A DNA stretch of 64,000 nucleotides from Acanthosepion esculentum (Eukaryota > Mollusca > Cephalopoda > Sepiida > Sepiidae). The DNA is taken from positions 16,256,069-16,320,068 of the forward strand of contig OZ038482.1 of the NCBI GenBank assembly GCA_964036315.1. Direction: 5' to 3'. The notes beneath the pieces are model-generated. The model did no database searches, had not been told where the DNA came from, and worked only from the letters and a program-made list of their open reading frames with translations. Within the stretch, counting starts at the first letter, position 1. Each line of letters begins with the position of its first letter. This document shows, piece by piece, positions 45,161 through 54,567 of the stretch. The position numbers and the translations under genes were made by a program.

Positions 45161-46048
45161 CGAGGGTCATTCAATAAATAAGTTGAATTTTTCGGTATAA
45201 GGACTTCTAATACAGATAGAAGCTTACTCTTTTTTTTTAACTTCTTTTTCACATGGATTTAATTTCTTTTTCAGATTAAACAAAAAACTTTGAGAGTTTT
45301 GGCGATTAACAAAGATGGCCGACCAAGAAGCATGCTCCAGGATTGAACAGCGGTCAGTTATCAAGTTTTTGGTTGCTGAAGGGTGCAAACCAGTTGAAAT
45401 TCATAGGAGAATGTCAACTGTGTATGGTGCCACATGTTTCAGTCTACAAATGTCTACAAGTGGGCTAAATTGTTTAAAGAAGGACGGAGCAGTGTTATGG
45501 ATGAAGACAGGCCTCGGAGGCCTACAGAAGTGAGGTCTCCTGAGGTGATCGAATTAGTCAATGACCTCATTCAATCTGACAGAAGAGTGACAGTGGATGA
45601 CATTGCAAGGACTATGAAAGACATAAAGAACAAACGCAGGGGTCATCAGTCAGAAGGAGTCATTTTGCATCATGACAACGCAAGGCCTCACACAGCAGCC
45701 CAAATGGTGCAGACCATCAACGAACTGGGCTGGGAACTGCTCCCTCATCCCCCTTACAGCCCAGACCTTGCCCCTTCAGACTTTCACCTGTTTGGTCCTT
45801 TGAAAGCGTTCACGAGAGGCACGAAGTTTAAAAGTGACGATGAAGTCAAAGGTGTTGTGAGCGACTGGCTTAGACATCAGTCCAAAGATTTTTACGCTGA
45901 GGGAATACGGAAGCTTGTGCACAGATGGGAAAAGTGTTTGACAGTGCTGGGAGACTACGTTGAAAAATAAATTAAAAAAAAGTATGCTTCTATCTGTATT
46001 AGAAGTCCTTATATCAAAAGATTCACCTTATTTATTGAATGACCCTCG
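45161..46048 (+). mobile_element. Internally deleted mariner, 888 bp
   Basis: Terminal inverted repeats of about 63 bp, both starting CGAGGGTCATTCAATAAATA and continuing to 'aatacagatagaagc', with a handful of mismatches. TA duplications at 45159-45160 and 46049-46050. The long near-identical ends and short length (full mariners are about 1.3 kb) show an internal loss with preserved termini, making it a possible non-autonomous mover. The family differs from the 11.9 kb mariner. Confidence 0.92.
45315..45970 (+). pseudogene. Mariner transposase, frameshifted and missing the first catalytic Asp
   Basis: The ATG at 45315 opens MADQEACSRIEQRSVIKFLV (helix-turn-helix). The frame is lost between 45434 and 45465, and the sequence continues in another frame with VYKWAKLFKEGR and DRPRRPTE. 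After ARTMKDIKNKRR the sequence jumps to VILHHDNARPHTA: about 100 residues including the TGDEKW-type first Asp block are deleted. Second D at 45674-45676 and third D (APSDFHLF) at 45779-45781 are 34 residues apart, as in DD34D mariners. It ends LGDYVEK. It cannot encode an active enzyme. Confidence 0.93.

Positions 46049-46054
<6 letters not shown>

Positions 46055-46132
<78 letters not shown>
46055..46132. repeat. (TA)n(GATA)n compound microsatellite
   Basis: TA to about 46091, then about ten GATA units, directly after the mariner. Confidence 0.95.
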
Positions 46133-46133
<1 letters not shown>

Positions 46134-46139
46134 GGAGAA

Positions 46140-46460
46140 AGAGAGATAGAAAGGAAGAAAGAATCTGTTTTTGATGATTTATTTGAGTTTAGACGTTATT
46201 CTGTTCTTATCAATAATGATTATCTTGATCCTGTCGACTCATCTTCTCGGTGTGCGTGATTGACGAAGAACTTGACGTCATCCTGACAGCTGCTACTTCT
46301 CGTATGACGATGATTTCTCTGAAATACCAACATATAACATCAAGTCGCCCATTTGACAGATACTCGTCTAAACTAGATCTTCTCTGGTTGCATTTTCTGT
46401 GCTGATCATTCTTAGGTTGATACTAACTCTGATAAAGAAAGAAACAACAGTCTATGAGTT
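46140..46460. other. No gene recognised
   Basis: Mixed sequence. No motif seen. Confidence 0.5.
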
Positions 46461-46464
46461 TGGT

Positions 46465-46499
46465 ACACACACACACACACACACACACTCACACACACA

Positions 46500-46540
<41 letters not shown>
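46465..46540. repeat. (CA)n(TA)n compound microsatellite
   Basis: CA with one TC interruption, then about 19 TA units. Confidence 0.95.
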
Positions 46541-46546
<6 letters not shown>

Positions 46547-47018
46547 ATGTTATTTATATATACACAGATATTTAAGCAAATGCTCTGTTCATATTAAACA
46601 GTATTAACAACATTTACCGGGTTGAACATCCGAGAAATTTCATAGAAAATATGCGTCCTCCGACAGGAATCGAACCTGTATCCTAGATTGAATCGTCATT
46701 TAGCCTGACGTGCTATACCAATTTTGCGTCTGGTTAGCAAGGTCGATTTTACTTTTAAACAACAAACTTCCCATGATTTCCCTCCAACGTCTACATCTGT
46801 TTAAAAGCAGTAAAATCGACCTTGTTAAAAACGTAGTTAAACTGGTATAGCACGTCAGGCTATATGGTGGTTCCGTGTATGATACAGGTTCGATTCCTGT
46901 CAGAGGACGCATATTTTCTATGAAATTTCTTAGACGTTCAGGCCGGTAAATGTTGGTAATACTGTTTATTATAAACAGAGCATTTACATCTGTGCATATA
47001 TAAATAACATATAACAAT
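46541..47018. repeat. SINE family T, head-to-head inverted dimer
   Basis: Left copy (minus, 46541-46760) and right copy (plus, 46801-47018) are reverse complements over about 220 bp, around a 40-base spacer. Each contains a tRNA-like head with A-box-like 'tggtatagcacgtcaggct' and an exact B box GGTTCGATTCC, then 'gacgcatattttctatgaaa', 'gccggtaaatgtt' and the (CTGTTTATTATAAACAG) palindromic tail. Open frames across it are artefacts. Confidence 0.85.
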
Positions 47019-47053
47019 AAAATATATTAAATTGTTGGACTTAGTACATTTTG

Positions 47054-47057
<4 letters not shown>

Positions 47058-47114
<57 letters not shown>
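47058..47114. repeat. (TA)n tracts
   Basis: TA with a TACATA interruption at about 47096. Confidence 0.93.
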
Positions 47115-47196
47115 GTTTACGAAAAACTAGGTAATCCGTATGGGTAGACCCAAGAAGGATAAAATCCAGAGAGCTCAATGTAAATCAGAGCTAATA

Positions 47197-47391
47197 ATTT
47201 AAATAAAAACAGACCACTTTAAGGGTCCATATAATAAATTATTTCACGACAGCCCTTTTAAAGGACGGCGGATCATCAGATTTTATTTATTTTTGGAAAT
47301 AAAATCTGATGATCCGCGGTCCTTTAAAAGTGCTGTGGTTGAAATAATTTATTATATAGAACCTTAAAGTGGTCTATTTTTATTTAAAATA
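47197..47391. repeat. Palindrome, arms about 90 bp, 8-base loop
   Basis: Arms 47197-47288 and 47297-47391 pair nearly throughout ('cagaccacttt.aaggg.cc', 'gatcatcagattttattt'). The loop is ATTTTTGG. The right arm contains CTGATGA and a downstream GAAA with a weak CCGC/GTGG stem. Confidence 0.85.
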
Positions 47392-47394
47392 TAT

Positions 47395-47409
47395 ATCTGT
47401 GTGTGTGTT

Positions 47410-47455
<46 letters not shown>
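47395..47455. repeat. (TG)n microsatellite
   Basis: TG units with TT and CG interruptions. Confidence 0.93.
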
Positions 47456-47456
<1 letters not shown>

Positions 47457-47459
47457 AGA

Positions 47460-48113
47460 CTGAGATATAAATAGGGTAACATGAAGTTTTATAAATTCAC
47501 GAATATTCTCATAGCTAGGAAAGTTGAAAATTGTGAAACACATTTTCACGGCGTGTTGTTAGTGCCAAATATATTATGTAAAAATAGAACCTGTCAAATT
47601 CGAATTATGTCTTTTTCTCATGTTTCTTTTATCAGAACCGTTAGCCATTTCTCTACGAGAAATAAGTATTTCGGTCTCTGGAGGCCAATGCCAATGTCAT
47701 GAAGTGTCATTCCGAATTAACTGCATTCATTTAACAAAGAATTACATCGACTGCGAAAGACATATTGTAATCTGAGCAAAATCAGCGCCGTTGGTATTCG
47801 AGGCAAATTAATGAAGAATTGTGTCAATGGAGGTTTGACTTTGCCTCTGACCTTTTATTGAAATTAGGTTGGTGTCAGTTACACGTGTAAGGCTTACATT
47901 GAATATTCACAAAGCAAACATTTGTAATGTTGAATAAATATATCTGGAGATCCTGTAACACTGCGATATACGATATGAACCAGTTATCTAATCCGGGGGT
48001 CATAAGTGTGGTGATAATCAACGGGGCACTTCAACATCTGGGTATCTTTTCTCTGTTTTTATGGTCTCAGCATGAGATTTTAATACAAATGTTACATTCG
48101 GCATTTCTTTATA
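47460..48113. other. No gene recognised
   Basis: AT-rich. Open frames 47481-47702 and 47927-48208 lack known motifs. Confidence 0.45.
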
Positions 48114-48115
48114 TA

Positions 48116-49073
48116 CAGTTCTGTTCGATAAAAGTGACTCAACTGATTTTTTTTTTTACTTTAAAAATTTTTTCGCCTATTGTTTTCGGGGGTCAAACTA
48201 ATTTTTAATCTTATTAATGGAAAGACCCCTTCCCGATCACCTAGTAAAAAAAGTTTACTCACCCTAAGGTATTCTATTGATAATTATAATTTTGGATATA
48301 AATGAGATTTAGCGAAAAAATCTGTGCAAAAAAAGTGACTCACTTATTTCCTGCAACTAGTAATCAATAGAAACATAACCGAACAGCTTTAAATAAAGAA
48401 TAATAGAGGTATAATTTATTTATAATAGGTAATATAGTTCGAAATATTTAATAATCTCTGGGTCCTCCTTTATTTTGAATAACCTTTTCAACCCTTTTTG
48501 GCATTGACTTAATTAGGTTCTGGCAAACCTCATCTCCAAGCATTGAATTCCATTCGGATATAAAATTCACAATCAAATCCTCTTTGTTGCTCAACTGCTT
48601 TCTCGAGGGCCTGTACTTTATAATGCTCCATAAGTTTCCTATGGGGTTGAGGTCAGGAGATTGGGGCGGCCATGTTATAACACTCACCTGCTTCTCATCA
48701 AAGTATTCCTTCATCAATTTTGATTTGTGACAGGGAGCATTATCCTGCATAAAAATGAGCTTGGTGGGGTCAATTTGCACCCTTTCAACAGAAGGGAGCA
48801 GACAAAACTGTAAAATTCTCTTGTTCTGCTCGCTCCTGAGGGTCTTTTCAATAGGTTTTAAGAAACCAGTTCCATGAAAAGAAAAGCATCCCCAGAACAT
48901 TATACTGAACGGATGCTTGACAGTACTTACTGCTAAATTCAAAGAGCTTTCCAAAGCTTCTTCTTCGGATTTTAGATCGCTTATCCTTTGAATTTAGCTC
49001 AACTTTCGTTTCATCGGAGAAGAAAACATTTAGTAAAAAAAATCAGGTGAGTCACTTTTATCGAATAGCACTG
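48116..49073 (-). mobile_element. Internally deleted Tc1-like transposon, 958 bp
   Basis: Ends CAGTTCTGTTCGATAAAAGT and (reverse) CAGTGCTATTCGATAAAAGT, continuing 'gactca.ctgatttttt', with TA duplications at 48114-48115 and 49074-49075. The right terminal repeat runs straight into the catalytic part of the transposase, so the N-terminal DNA-binding half (about 130 codons) has been deleted while both ends are kept. Confidence 0.9.
48448..49045 (-). pseudogene. Tc1-like transposase, N-terminus deleted, catalytic Glu replaced
   Basis: Reading from the right: VFFSDETKVELNSKDKRSKI (first Asp, codon 49013-49015), then a frameshift near 48950-48960, then VSTVKHPFSIMFWGCFS, FMQDNAPCHKS (second Asp, 48742-48744) and WPPQSPDLNPIGNLWSIIKY. 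The third acidic residue, 34 residues later in a DD34E enzyme, should be the E of P-I-E-N-L-W; here it is Gly (GGA, 48637-48639). The C-terminus is complete to a stop. Lost helix-turn-helix, frameshift and E-to-G each independently inactivate it. Confidence 0.93.
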
Positions 49074-49202
49074 TAGATGTTTTCCGTTTTCGTTAGAGAG
49101 AAATATAGAAGCGGATGTGTGTCCCTGTGTGTGTATCAATAGTTTAAATATCATTCTAACTGCATAAACTGACAAAGAAAATTACAATTTCGATGTATAC
49201 TC

Positions 49203-49520
49203 TTGTGCAAAGACTGTGTGTACGCCATCCCGTGCAGCTGCGGAAAGAAATATAAAGTGGGGAGAATCTGCCCCCTTCAAGAACAACAGAAAGCTGTAAC
49301 ACGAGGGAAAGTGGAAAAATCAGGGGTGGCTGACCACATATGGAGAGAAAAGGGAATTCACTGCCCTCTGTGGGATCAGGTTGAGATCATAGACAAAGAA
49401 CATCATTGTAAAATTCGTAAACTTAAGGAATCAGCACATATGCTAGGCCACAAAAATCTCCTGAGCCGACCAAGCATAGAAATGAATACAATATGGGAAC
49501 CAGTAATAAGGAGTGCCTGA
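49203..49520 (+). pseudogene. Penelope-like element (lineage A) GIY-YIG endonuclease, copy 3
   Basis: CVYAIPCSCGKKYKVGRICP, a short deletion at the GETGR(P/L) step, then EQQKAVTRGKVEKSGVADHI, WREKGIHCPLWDQVEIIDKE and LSRPSIEMNTIWEPVIRS. About 95 residues of the PLE C-terminal nuclease. The deletion removes the R-L-x-E region between strand and helix. The tail continues to about 49928, including the conserved 'agtgacaggacccaaagagt' and the hammerhead-like motif. It starts about 130 bp after the Tc1-like element. Confidence 0.75.
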
Positions 49521-49839
49521 GAAAAACGATAACAACAAAAATTGAAATATGAGCTCTGATAAAAACATGAAATGATAACAGCAAAAAATTGCAATATGAG
49601 CACTGGAAAAAAATGATTGCTGAAGACATTAGGTTTATAATACACAGAAATGCATACACAGATGAGGCGTTGGTTAGATCCAGTGACAGGACCCAAAGAG
49701 TGTGAGTTCAATACCGGGTTAAGGCAGTGAAGAGGGGAATTAACAGGAGATAACTGATAACTGACATCCATTGGCACCTGGAACTAGAACAGTCTACCCC
49801 AGTGAGCGAAATAAACGGTTCAGTTCGACATTCCATCAC

Positions 49840-49871
49840 CTGAAGAAGGCCAAAGCGTACAATGGCAGAAA
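49840..49871 (+). ncRNA. Decayed hammerhead-like core in PLE tail (copy 3)
   Basis: CTGAAGA (49840-49846), then 'aggcc' ... 'ggca' and GAAA (49868-49871). Stem reduced to about three pairs. Confidence 0.3.
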
Positions 49872-49930
49872 CGTTGTAATAAATATGGTGACAAAGATGA
49901 GGACAATAGTCCGAATAATGTAAATAGTGT

Positions 49931-50343
49931 AATTGAAACAGTTACTTGAGTTTTCTTTCTTTCAACAGAGGTTGACTCTGAAAGATTTTGCGGCATCCTT
50001 GATTGCATCAGATTTTATCACGCCTAGACCATATTGTCTCGAATTTCGATTAGTTGTCCTACACCCATTGTCTGCGATGGACGTTACTCGAAGGAAGCGT
50101 ACGAAAATTGTAACACTGCACGAACAAACTGGCAAGCCTTACCAGTGAGTAAATCAAAGTGCGATAGATTGGCACAGAAACTCTCCTGATTCAAATCTAA
50201 TCGAGAATCTGTGGTCAATCTGCATGGAACGACTTCGTGGAATGGACATACGAAGTAGTAACATGTGCACTGGGTCATATTTTGTTGGGAAAATATAAAA
50301 ATAAAAATAAATAATAACGGAATTATTCGTTTTGTTTCAATTA
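49931..50343 (+). mobile_element. Tc1-like remnant with a very large internal deletion
   Basis: Possible short inverted termini AATTGAAACA (49931) and TGTTTCAATT (50333-50342). It encloses only the first and last pieces of a Tc1-like transposase. Inserted next to, or replacing, the end of the PLE tail. Confidence 0.45.
50077..50285 (+). pseudogene. Tc1-like transposase: helix-turn-helix joined to the DDE glutamate block
   Basis: MDVTRRKRTKIVTLHEQTGK (N-terminal helix-turn-helix of Tc1-like enzymes) is followed after one TGA (50146-50148), in the same frame, by IDWHRNSPDSNLIENLWSIC, the C-terminal block with the third catalytic residue (Glu, 50203-50205), then MERLRGM. Both Asp blocks, about 170-200 residues, are missing. 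The in-frame join is a deletion product; a catalytic role is excluded. Confidence 0.75.
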
Positions 50344-50358
50344 ATTTGCACGAGGGTG

Positions 50359-51556
50359 TAGATCATTGCAAAATTTCGTACCCGATTAGAAAATGAAAAA
50401 CAATATTTTACATACTCACAGAAAATATTTATTAGTCAAATACATAGTTTCTTTGTTTTTAACAACTGTATTCCATCGTCCTACAAGTTTGTTGATACCA
50501 TTTTTGTAGAAAGAAGGTTCTGAGGTAGATTTCGGCTGACTGCAGAGAGTCAATTTTTTGTTATTTAAATTGTTCTCTAGACACTGAAAAAATGCAAATA
50601 CGAAGGAGCCAAGTCAGGAGAAAACAGTTGGTGCTAGGGGGTCCCATTTCAACTCCTTAAGCTTCTGCAAAGTCTGTTTTGCAATTTGAGGTCTACGTTG
50701 TCGGCGTGGAAAATTATTGATCGACCGTTTTTCTTGAATAGCTTCATAGAGATTAATAAGTTGGTCCCAATATTTCTTTGCAGTCATCGTTTCGACAGCT
50801 AGAAGAATTTCAAAGTGAATTATACCTCTTCAGTCCTATCAAAAGGACAAAAACTCTTTCATTGGATGCAAGACCGTTTTAGACACGGGTTCTGTACATT
50901 CACAAGCTTGTTTCCAACTCTATTTGCGTCGAACGTTATCATAAACGATCCATTTTACATCGCCTGTGAAAATTATGTCCAAGAACGACTGCTTTTCGAG
51001 CTTGTTCTTTTCTGTCAGAGAATGTGACACCCACGTGTCGAATCTGGAAATGAACCCAGATCTCTTCAAATGGCACAATGCAGATGAGATATCGATTTTC
51101 AAACTCTTAGAAATCTCTTCCGTCGAAATATTCAGTTTATTTTCTACTATTGCAAGGAGAGTGTTTTCATCGTCATCGGAAGGTCGCCCGGAGCGTGATT
51201 CGTCATTTAGGTTAACATCCGATAAAATCTGCCAAAGAACTTTTTGATCGACCAAAGAACTGGAACAAGATCCAAATAAACATTCTAAATGCTTTTTGTC
51301 GCTGTTCCGACGCTTACTCTTTTCTGCAATTCATATAGCATAATGTGGCGAAAGTGCAACTTTTCATCCTCTATCCATCTTTAAAGGCATTCATTTGTGG
51401 ACAAAACGTCATAATTCAACTAAGACTCTCACGCGATTGAACAATGCAAGATTTCTAGAACACATGAGACATCGGCACCAATACGAACACCAATGTGACG
51501 TTGCGGTTATTTTATATTACCAATGAAAATCGAACACCTATTTTTACAATGATCTG
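50359..51556 (-). mobile_element. Decayed mariner of a second lineage, about 1.2 kb
   Basis: Diverged inverted ends: 'gatcattgcaaaatttcgta' at 50361 and, reversed, 'gatcattgtaaaaataggtg' ending at 51554. TA at 50359-50360; the other side reads TG, so the duplication is not intact. Contains a mariner transposase pseudogene on the minus strand. Ends and coding are much older than those of the other two mariners. Confidence 0.6.
50403..51255 (-). pseudogene. Mariner transposase, multiply stopped
   Basis: Minus strand: LNDESRSGRPSDDDENTLLA (helix-turn-helix linker), EISKSLKIDISS, WVSHSLTEKNK, then FTGDVKWIVYDNVRRK with the first Asp (50959-50961) and a stop. Later, in drifting frames: HADNV (second Asp, about 50700-50702), FSPDLAPSY-like sequence where the third Asp is Tyr, FYKNGINKLVGRWNTVVKNK and a normal C-terminus. 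Stops, frameshifts and the D-to-Y change make it dead. The block order matches mariner, distinct from the two better preserved copies. Confidence 0.8.
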
Positions 51557-51559
51557 ATA

Positions 51560-52195
51560 ATTCATAGCAAAGTCTCAGCGCCTTGCTTCATTTCTTGAAA
51601 ACCGAGATTATTATCTTTTAATGTTTAATTCTCTAATGATAATATCTTTTTATTTCCTTTTCTTCTAGTCTTATAATTCGGAATGCGTAACACATTACAA
51701 AATACAGTAAATGTTTATCAAATACATTCCGTCAAAATTCTTTCTCAGGAAGTTATTTTAATCCAGACAATGCTGAGTTACCTTGATAGAAATCTTTCCA
51801 ATTTAGAAATACATTTCCACACTTTCTTCTTCCGCCTCATAAGAGAGGAGCCAGAAGCCACCTTCCTGTTTTCTAGTTTGTAAATCACACCATCTCCGTT
51901 TTGGATTGGTTTTGAGATTTTGCTTGTGGCTGAATGTTTGATAACAAATAGAGATTATTTTTTAGGTTCCAAATACTAATTTTGCGAGAATTAATATCAA
52001 GAATTGTTGACAAACTATAAGATAAGATTTTATCCTGAAAGAATACATAAATGAACCAGAGTATGTGTTCTTTTATATTTTAAAATAAACATTCGATTTT
52101 ACACTTTACGAAAAGAAATAGTTTAAATTGGACAAAATGCAAAGAAGAATACGGCTAATGATAAAAAAGATTTTATTTTATCTTTCATTTAAAGT
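51560..52195. other. No gene recognised
   Basis: AT-rich. No motif seen. Confidence 0.5.
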
Positions 52196-52200
52196 TTCAC

Positions 52201-52700
52201 ACTGTGTCATATTTTATTATGTTAGTCAAAATTTTCGTTTATCGTCTCACTTACACTGTATAAGATTTTATTATACTAGTCAATATATTTGTTTATTCTC
52301 TCAATTACACTCTGGCAGATTTTATTATGCTAGTCAATATTTTAATTTAACGTCTCACTTATACTTTGTTAGATTTTATTACGCAAGTAAATATTTTCAG
52401 TTAATGACTAACACTGTGTCAGATTTTATTATGCTAGTCAATGTGTTCGTTTATCCTCTCACTTACATTCTGTCAAGACTCTATTATGCTAGACAATACT
52501 TTCATTTAACGTCTCACACTCTGGCAGATTTTATTATGCTAGTCAATGTGTTCGTTTATCCTCTCACTTACATTCTGTCAAGACTCTATTATGCTAGACA
52601 ATATTTTCATTTAACGTCTCACACTCTGACAGATTTTATTATGCTAGTCAATATTTTCGCTTATCGTCTCATTTTCATTATGAAGGATCTTATTATGCGA
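52201..52700 (+). repeat. 54-bp minisatellite, about 9 copies, with a 105-bp higher-order unit
   Basis: 'gattttattatgctagtcaa' anchors recur at 52211, 52265, 52319, 52373 (54 bp apart), then 52423, 52478, 52528, 52583 alternating 50 and 55 bp: a two-unit block of about 105 bp was itself duplicated. The 200-codon open frame spanning it arises because the repeat is nearly a multiple of three and stop-poor. Confidence 0.92.
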
Positions 52701-52719
52701 ATCAATATTTTCACAACAA

Positions 52720-53170
52720 AATTAGTATGAGTCCCACCGACTGTCGTCAAAATTTCAGAATGTATATGATAAATATATCGTTTGAATCCTAGCTTATATA
52801 ATCTGTTTGTTTTTTCGTTGTTTTTTTGATATTAGATATATTTAAAATAACTTATTCAGTGATATCAAATTTTATTTTTCAACTCAAAGTTTGTTCATCA
52901 TATTATAAATGAATATATATATAGTAATATAGTTATTAATATTTACTTTTTAATTTCAGATACATAAAATTTGGCATGGGTCGTAAGGAAGATATAACCT
53001 GAAATGACAAAATAAGATATTGCAATTTTATAGAATGATAGTAACAATTGAGAAAAGAAGAACAGAATTTTTCTGCTTTTTAATACTTTGTTCATTCTTA
53101 GAATAATTTTTTATCGGATAACTATAAGTCTATCCCGAATATTTGCCAACTTGTGTTGATTAATATCGAT
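52720..53170. other. No gene recognised
   Basis: AT-rich. No motif seen. Confidence 0.5.
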
Positions 53171-53171
53171 T

Positions 53172-53239
53172 TCATTGTGAAAATGTTTACTTGTGTAATA
53201 AAAGCTGATATAAAAATGATGTATATACAACTTTACAGT

Positions 53240-53291
<52 letters not shown>

Positions 53292-53359
53292 ACTGTAAAA
53301 TTGTATATACATCATTTTTATATCAGCTTTTATTACACAAGTAAACATTTTCACAATGA
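53172..53359. repeat. 73-bp-arm inverted repeat around a (TA)n loop
   Basis: Arms 53172-53244 and 53287-53359 match with a single mismatch (C/T). The 42-base loop is pure (TA)n, itself self-complementary. Confidence 0.92.
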
Positions 53360-53366
53360 TTCATTG

Positions 53367-53369
<3 letters not shown>

Positions 53370-53430
<61 letters not shown>
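53370..53430. repeat. (TA)n microsatellite
   Basis: TA units between two giant inverted repeats; 'catgattcattgtaa'-like sequence flanks both sides. Confidence 0.95.
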
Positions 53431-53434
<4 letters not shown>

Positions 53435-53612
53435 CAATGAATCATTCATACAAAAAGTAGATTAGTAAAGTTAATGATATAAAATGGCGAAAACTCTTCG
53501 CAAACAAAATTTTAAAGTTGCATGAACCTACGAACCACTCGATAAATGTTATCATCCTTGTTTTTAATAACTACAAGCTGTATAAGGTCTTTTTTTTTAA
53601 ATCTACTAGTAC

Positions 53613-53640
53613 TTTCAACTGTACACACAGTCATCCTCAG
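53613..53640 (-). ncRNA. Hammerhead-like core, left arm
   Basis: Minus strand: CTGAGGA, T, stem GACTGT / ACAGTT around GTGT, then GAAA. The stem closes with a G-T pair next to GAAA. Mirror of 53881-53908. Confidence 0.4.
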
Positions 53641-53880
53641 GAATGGAAATTATTTTGTTTTTAGTAAATCCAGGTAGCATCAGAGACGAAAGATTAAATG
53701 CGAATCGAAATATGTTTTTTTTTAGAAATGTGTTATTGTTAACGGATAAAATCTTTTGGGGCGTGCGGTCGCAACGCTAAGGTTGAATTTTTTTTTAAAT
53801 TTATGAGAGTGCGTTTTTTACTAATATGTCAATTTGAGAATTACTAATTGGATTTACTAAAAACAAAATAATTTCCATGC

Positions 53881-53908
53881 CTGAGGATGACTGTATGTAC
53901 AGTTGAAA
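53881..53908 (+). ncRNA. Hammerhead-like core, right arm
   Basis: CTGAGGA (53881-53887), T, stem GACTGT / ACAGTT (53889-53894 / 53899-53904), loop ATGT, GAAA (53905-53908). Confidence 0.4.
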
Positions 53909-54119
53909 GTACTAACAGATTTTTAAAAAAAGACCTTATACTGCTTGTAGTTATCAAAAACAAGGATCATAACATTCATCGAATGGTTCGTAGGTTAATG
54001 CAACTTTAAAATTTTGTTTGCGAAGAGATTTCGCCATTTTATATCATTAACTACACTAATCTACTTTTGGTATGAATGATTCATTGTAATATAAATTGAA
54101 CTGCACCACATATTTGATA

Positions 54120-54215
54120 TGTATATATATATATACATATTTATATATACATGTGTGTGTGCGTGTGTGTGTGTGTAGATATATATATATATATAATATA
54201 TAATATATATTATAT
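54120..54215. repeat. (TA)n and (TG)n patches
   Basis: Short TA, TG, TA runs after the giant inverted repeat. Confidence 0.85.
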
Positions 54216-54342
54216 TTTAGTTAGTGAATAGTGCTCAATATCTCTACTGATAGAGCTAATATAATAAGTTGTATATGTATGAATTTGTGGCCTTGGGTTT
54301 CACGCTTTTCGATCATCAGACACACTCTGATCATCAGACAAA

Positions 54343-54565
54343 CTCTTGCATTTGTACACTATTTACATTATTCGGACTATTATCCTCATCTTTGTCGCCA
54401 TATTTATTACAACGTTTCGGCCGTTGTACGATCCGGCCTTCTTCAGGTGGTTGGAATATCCAACTGAACCCTTTATTTCACTCACTGGGGTTGACTGTTC
54501 TAGTTACACGTGCCATGTCTCGTGGATATGAGTTATCTCCTGTTAATTCCCTTCCCCAAGTTCTC
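54343..54565 (-). repeat. PLE lineage A tail, minus strand (copy 4)
   Basis: Reverse complement of the tail found after the GIY-YIG copies: 'tgtcgccatatttattacaa', 'gtgccatgtctcgtgg', 'gagttatctcctgttaattc'. No GIY-YIG domain is attached; it ends at a family T element. Confidence 0.75.
54415..54446 (-). ncRNA. Hammerhead-like core in PLE tail (copy 4)
   Basis: Minus strand: CTGAAGA (54440-54446), A, perfect stem GGCCG / CGGCC, 10-base loop, GAAA (54415-54418). The stem is as intact as in copy 1. Confidence 0.45.
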
Positions 54566-54567
54566 CA

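Larger units (their letters stand above)
53429..54092. repeat. Giant inverted repeat, arms about 243 bp
   Basis: Arms 53429-53672 and 53850-54092 are reverse complements with roughly one mismatch per 15 bases and small indels. The spacer is 177 bp. Each arm carries a hammerhead-like motif (minus at 53613-53640, plus at 53881-53908) and 'gttcgtaggtt.atgcaactt'. It looks like two PLE pseudo-LTR-type sequences in inverted orientation. Confidence 0.9.

Noticed and set aside
46660..46930. Pair of tRNA genes with exact B boxes
   Set aside because: They are the heads of a SINE inverted dimer; no cloverleaf acceptor stem or anticodon arm was found, and further copies occur elsewhere in the window.
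52128..52730. 200-codon frame that looks like a repetitive membrane protein
   Set aside because: It follows the 54-bp minisatellite exactly; the periodic residues are the repeat, and no start context or conservation can be shown.
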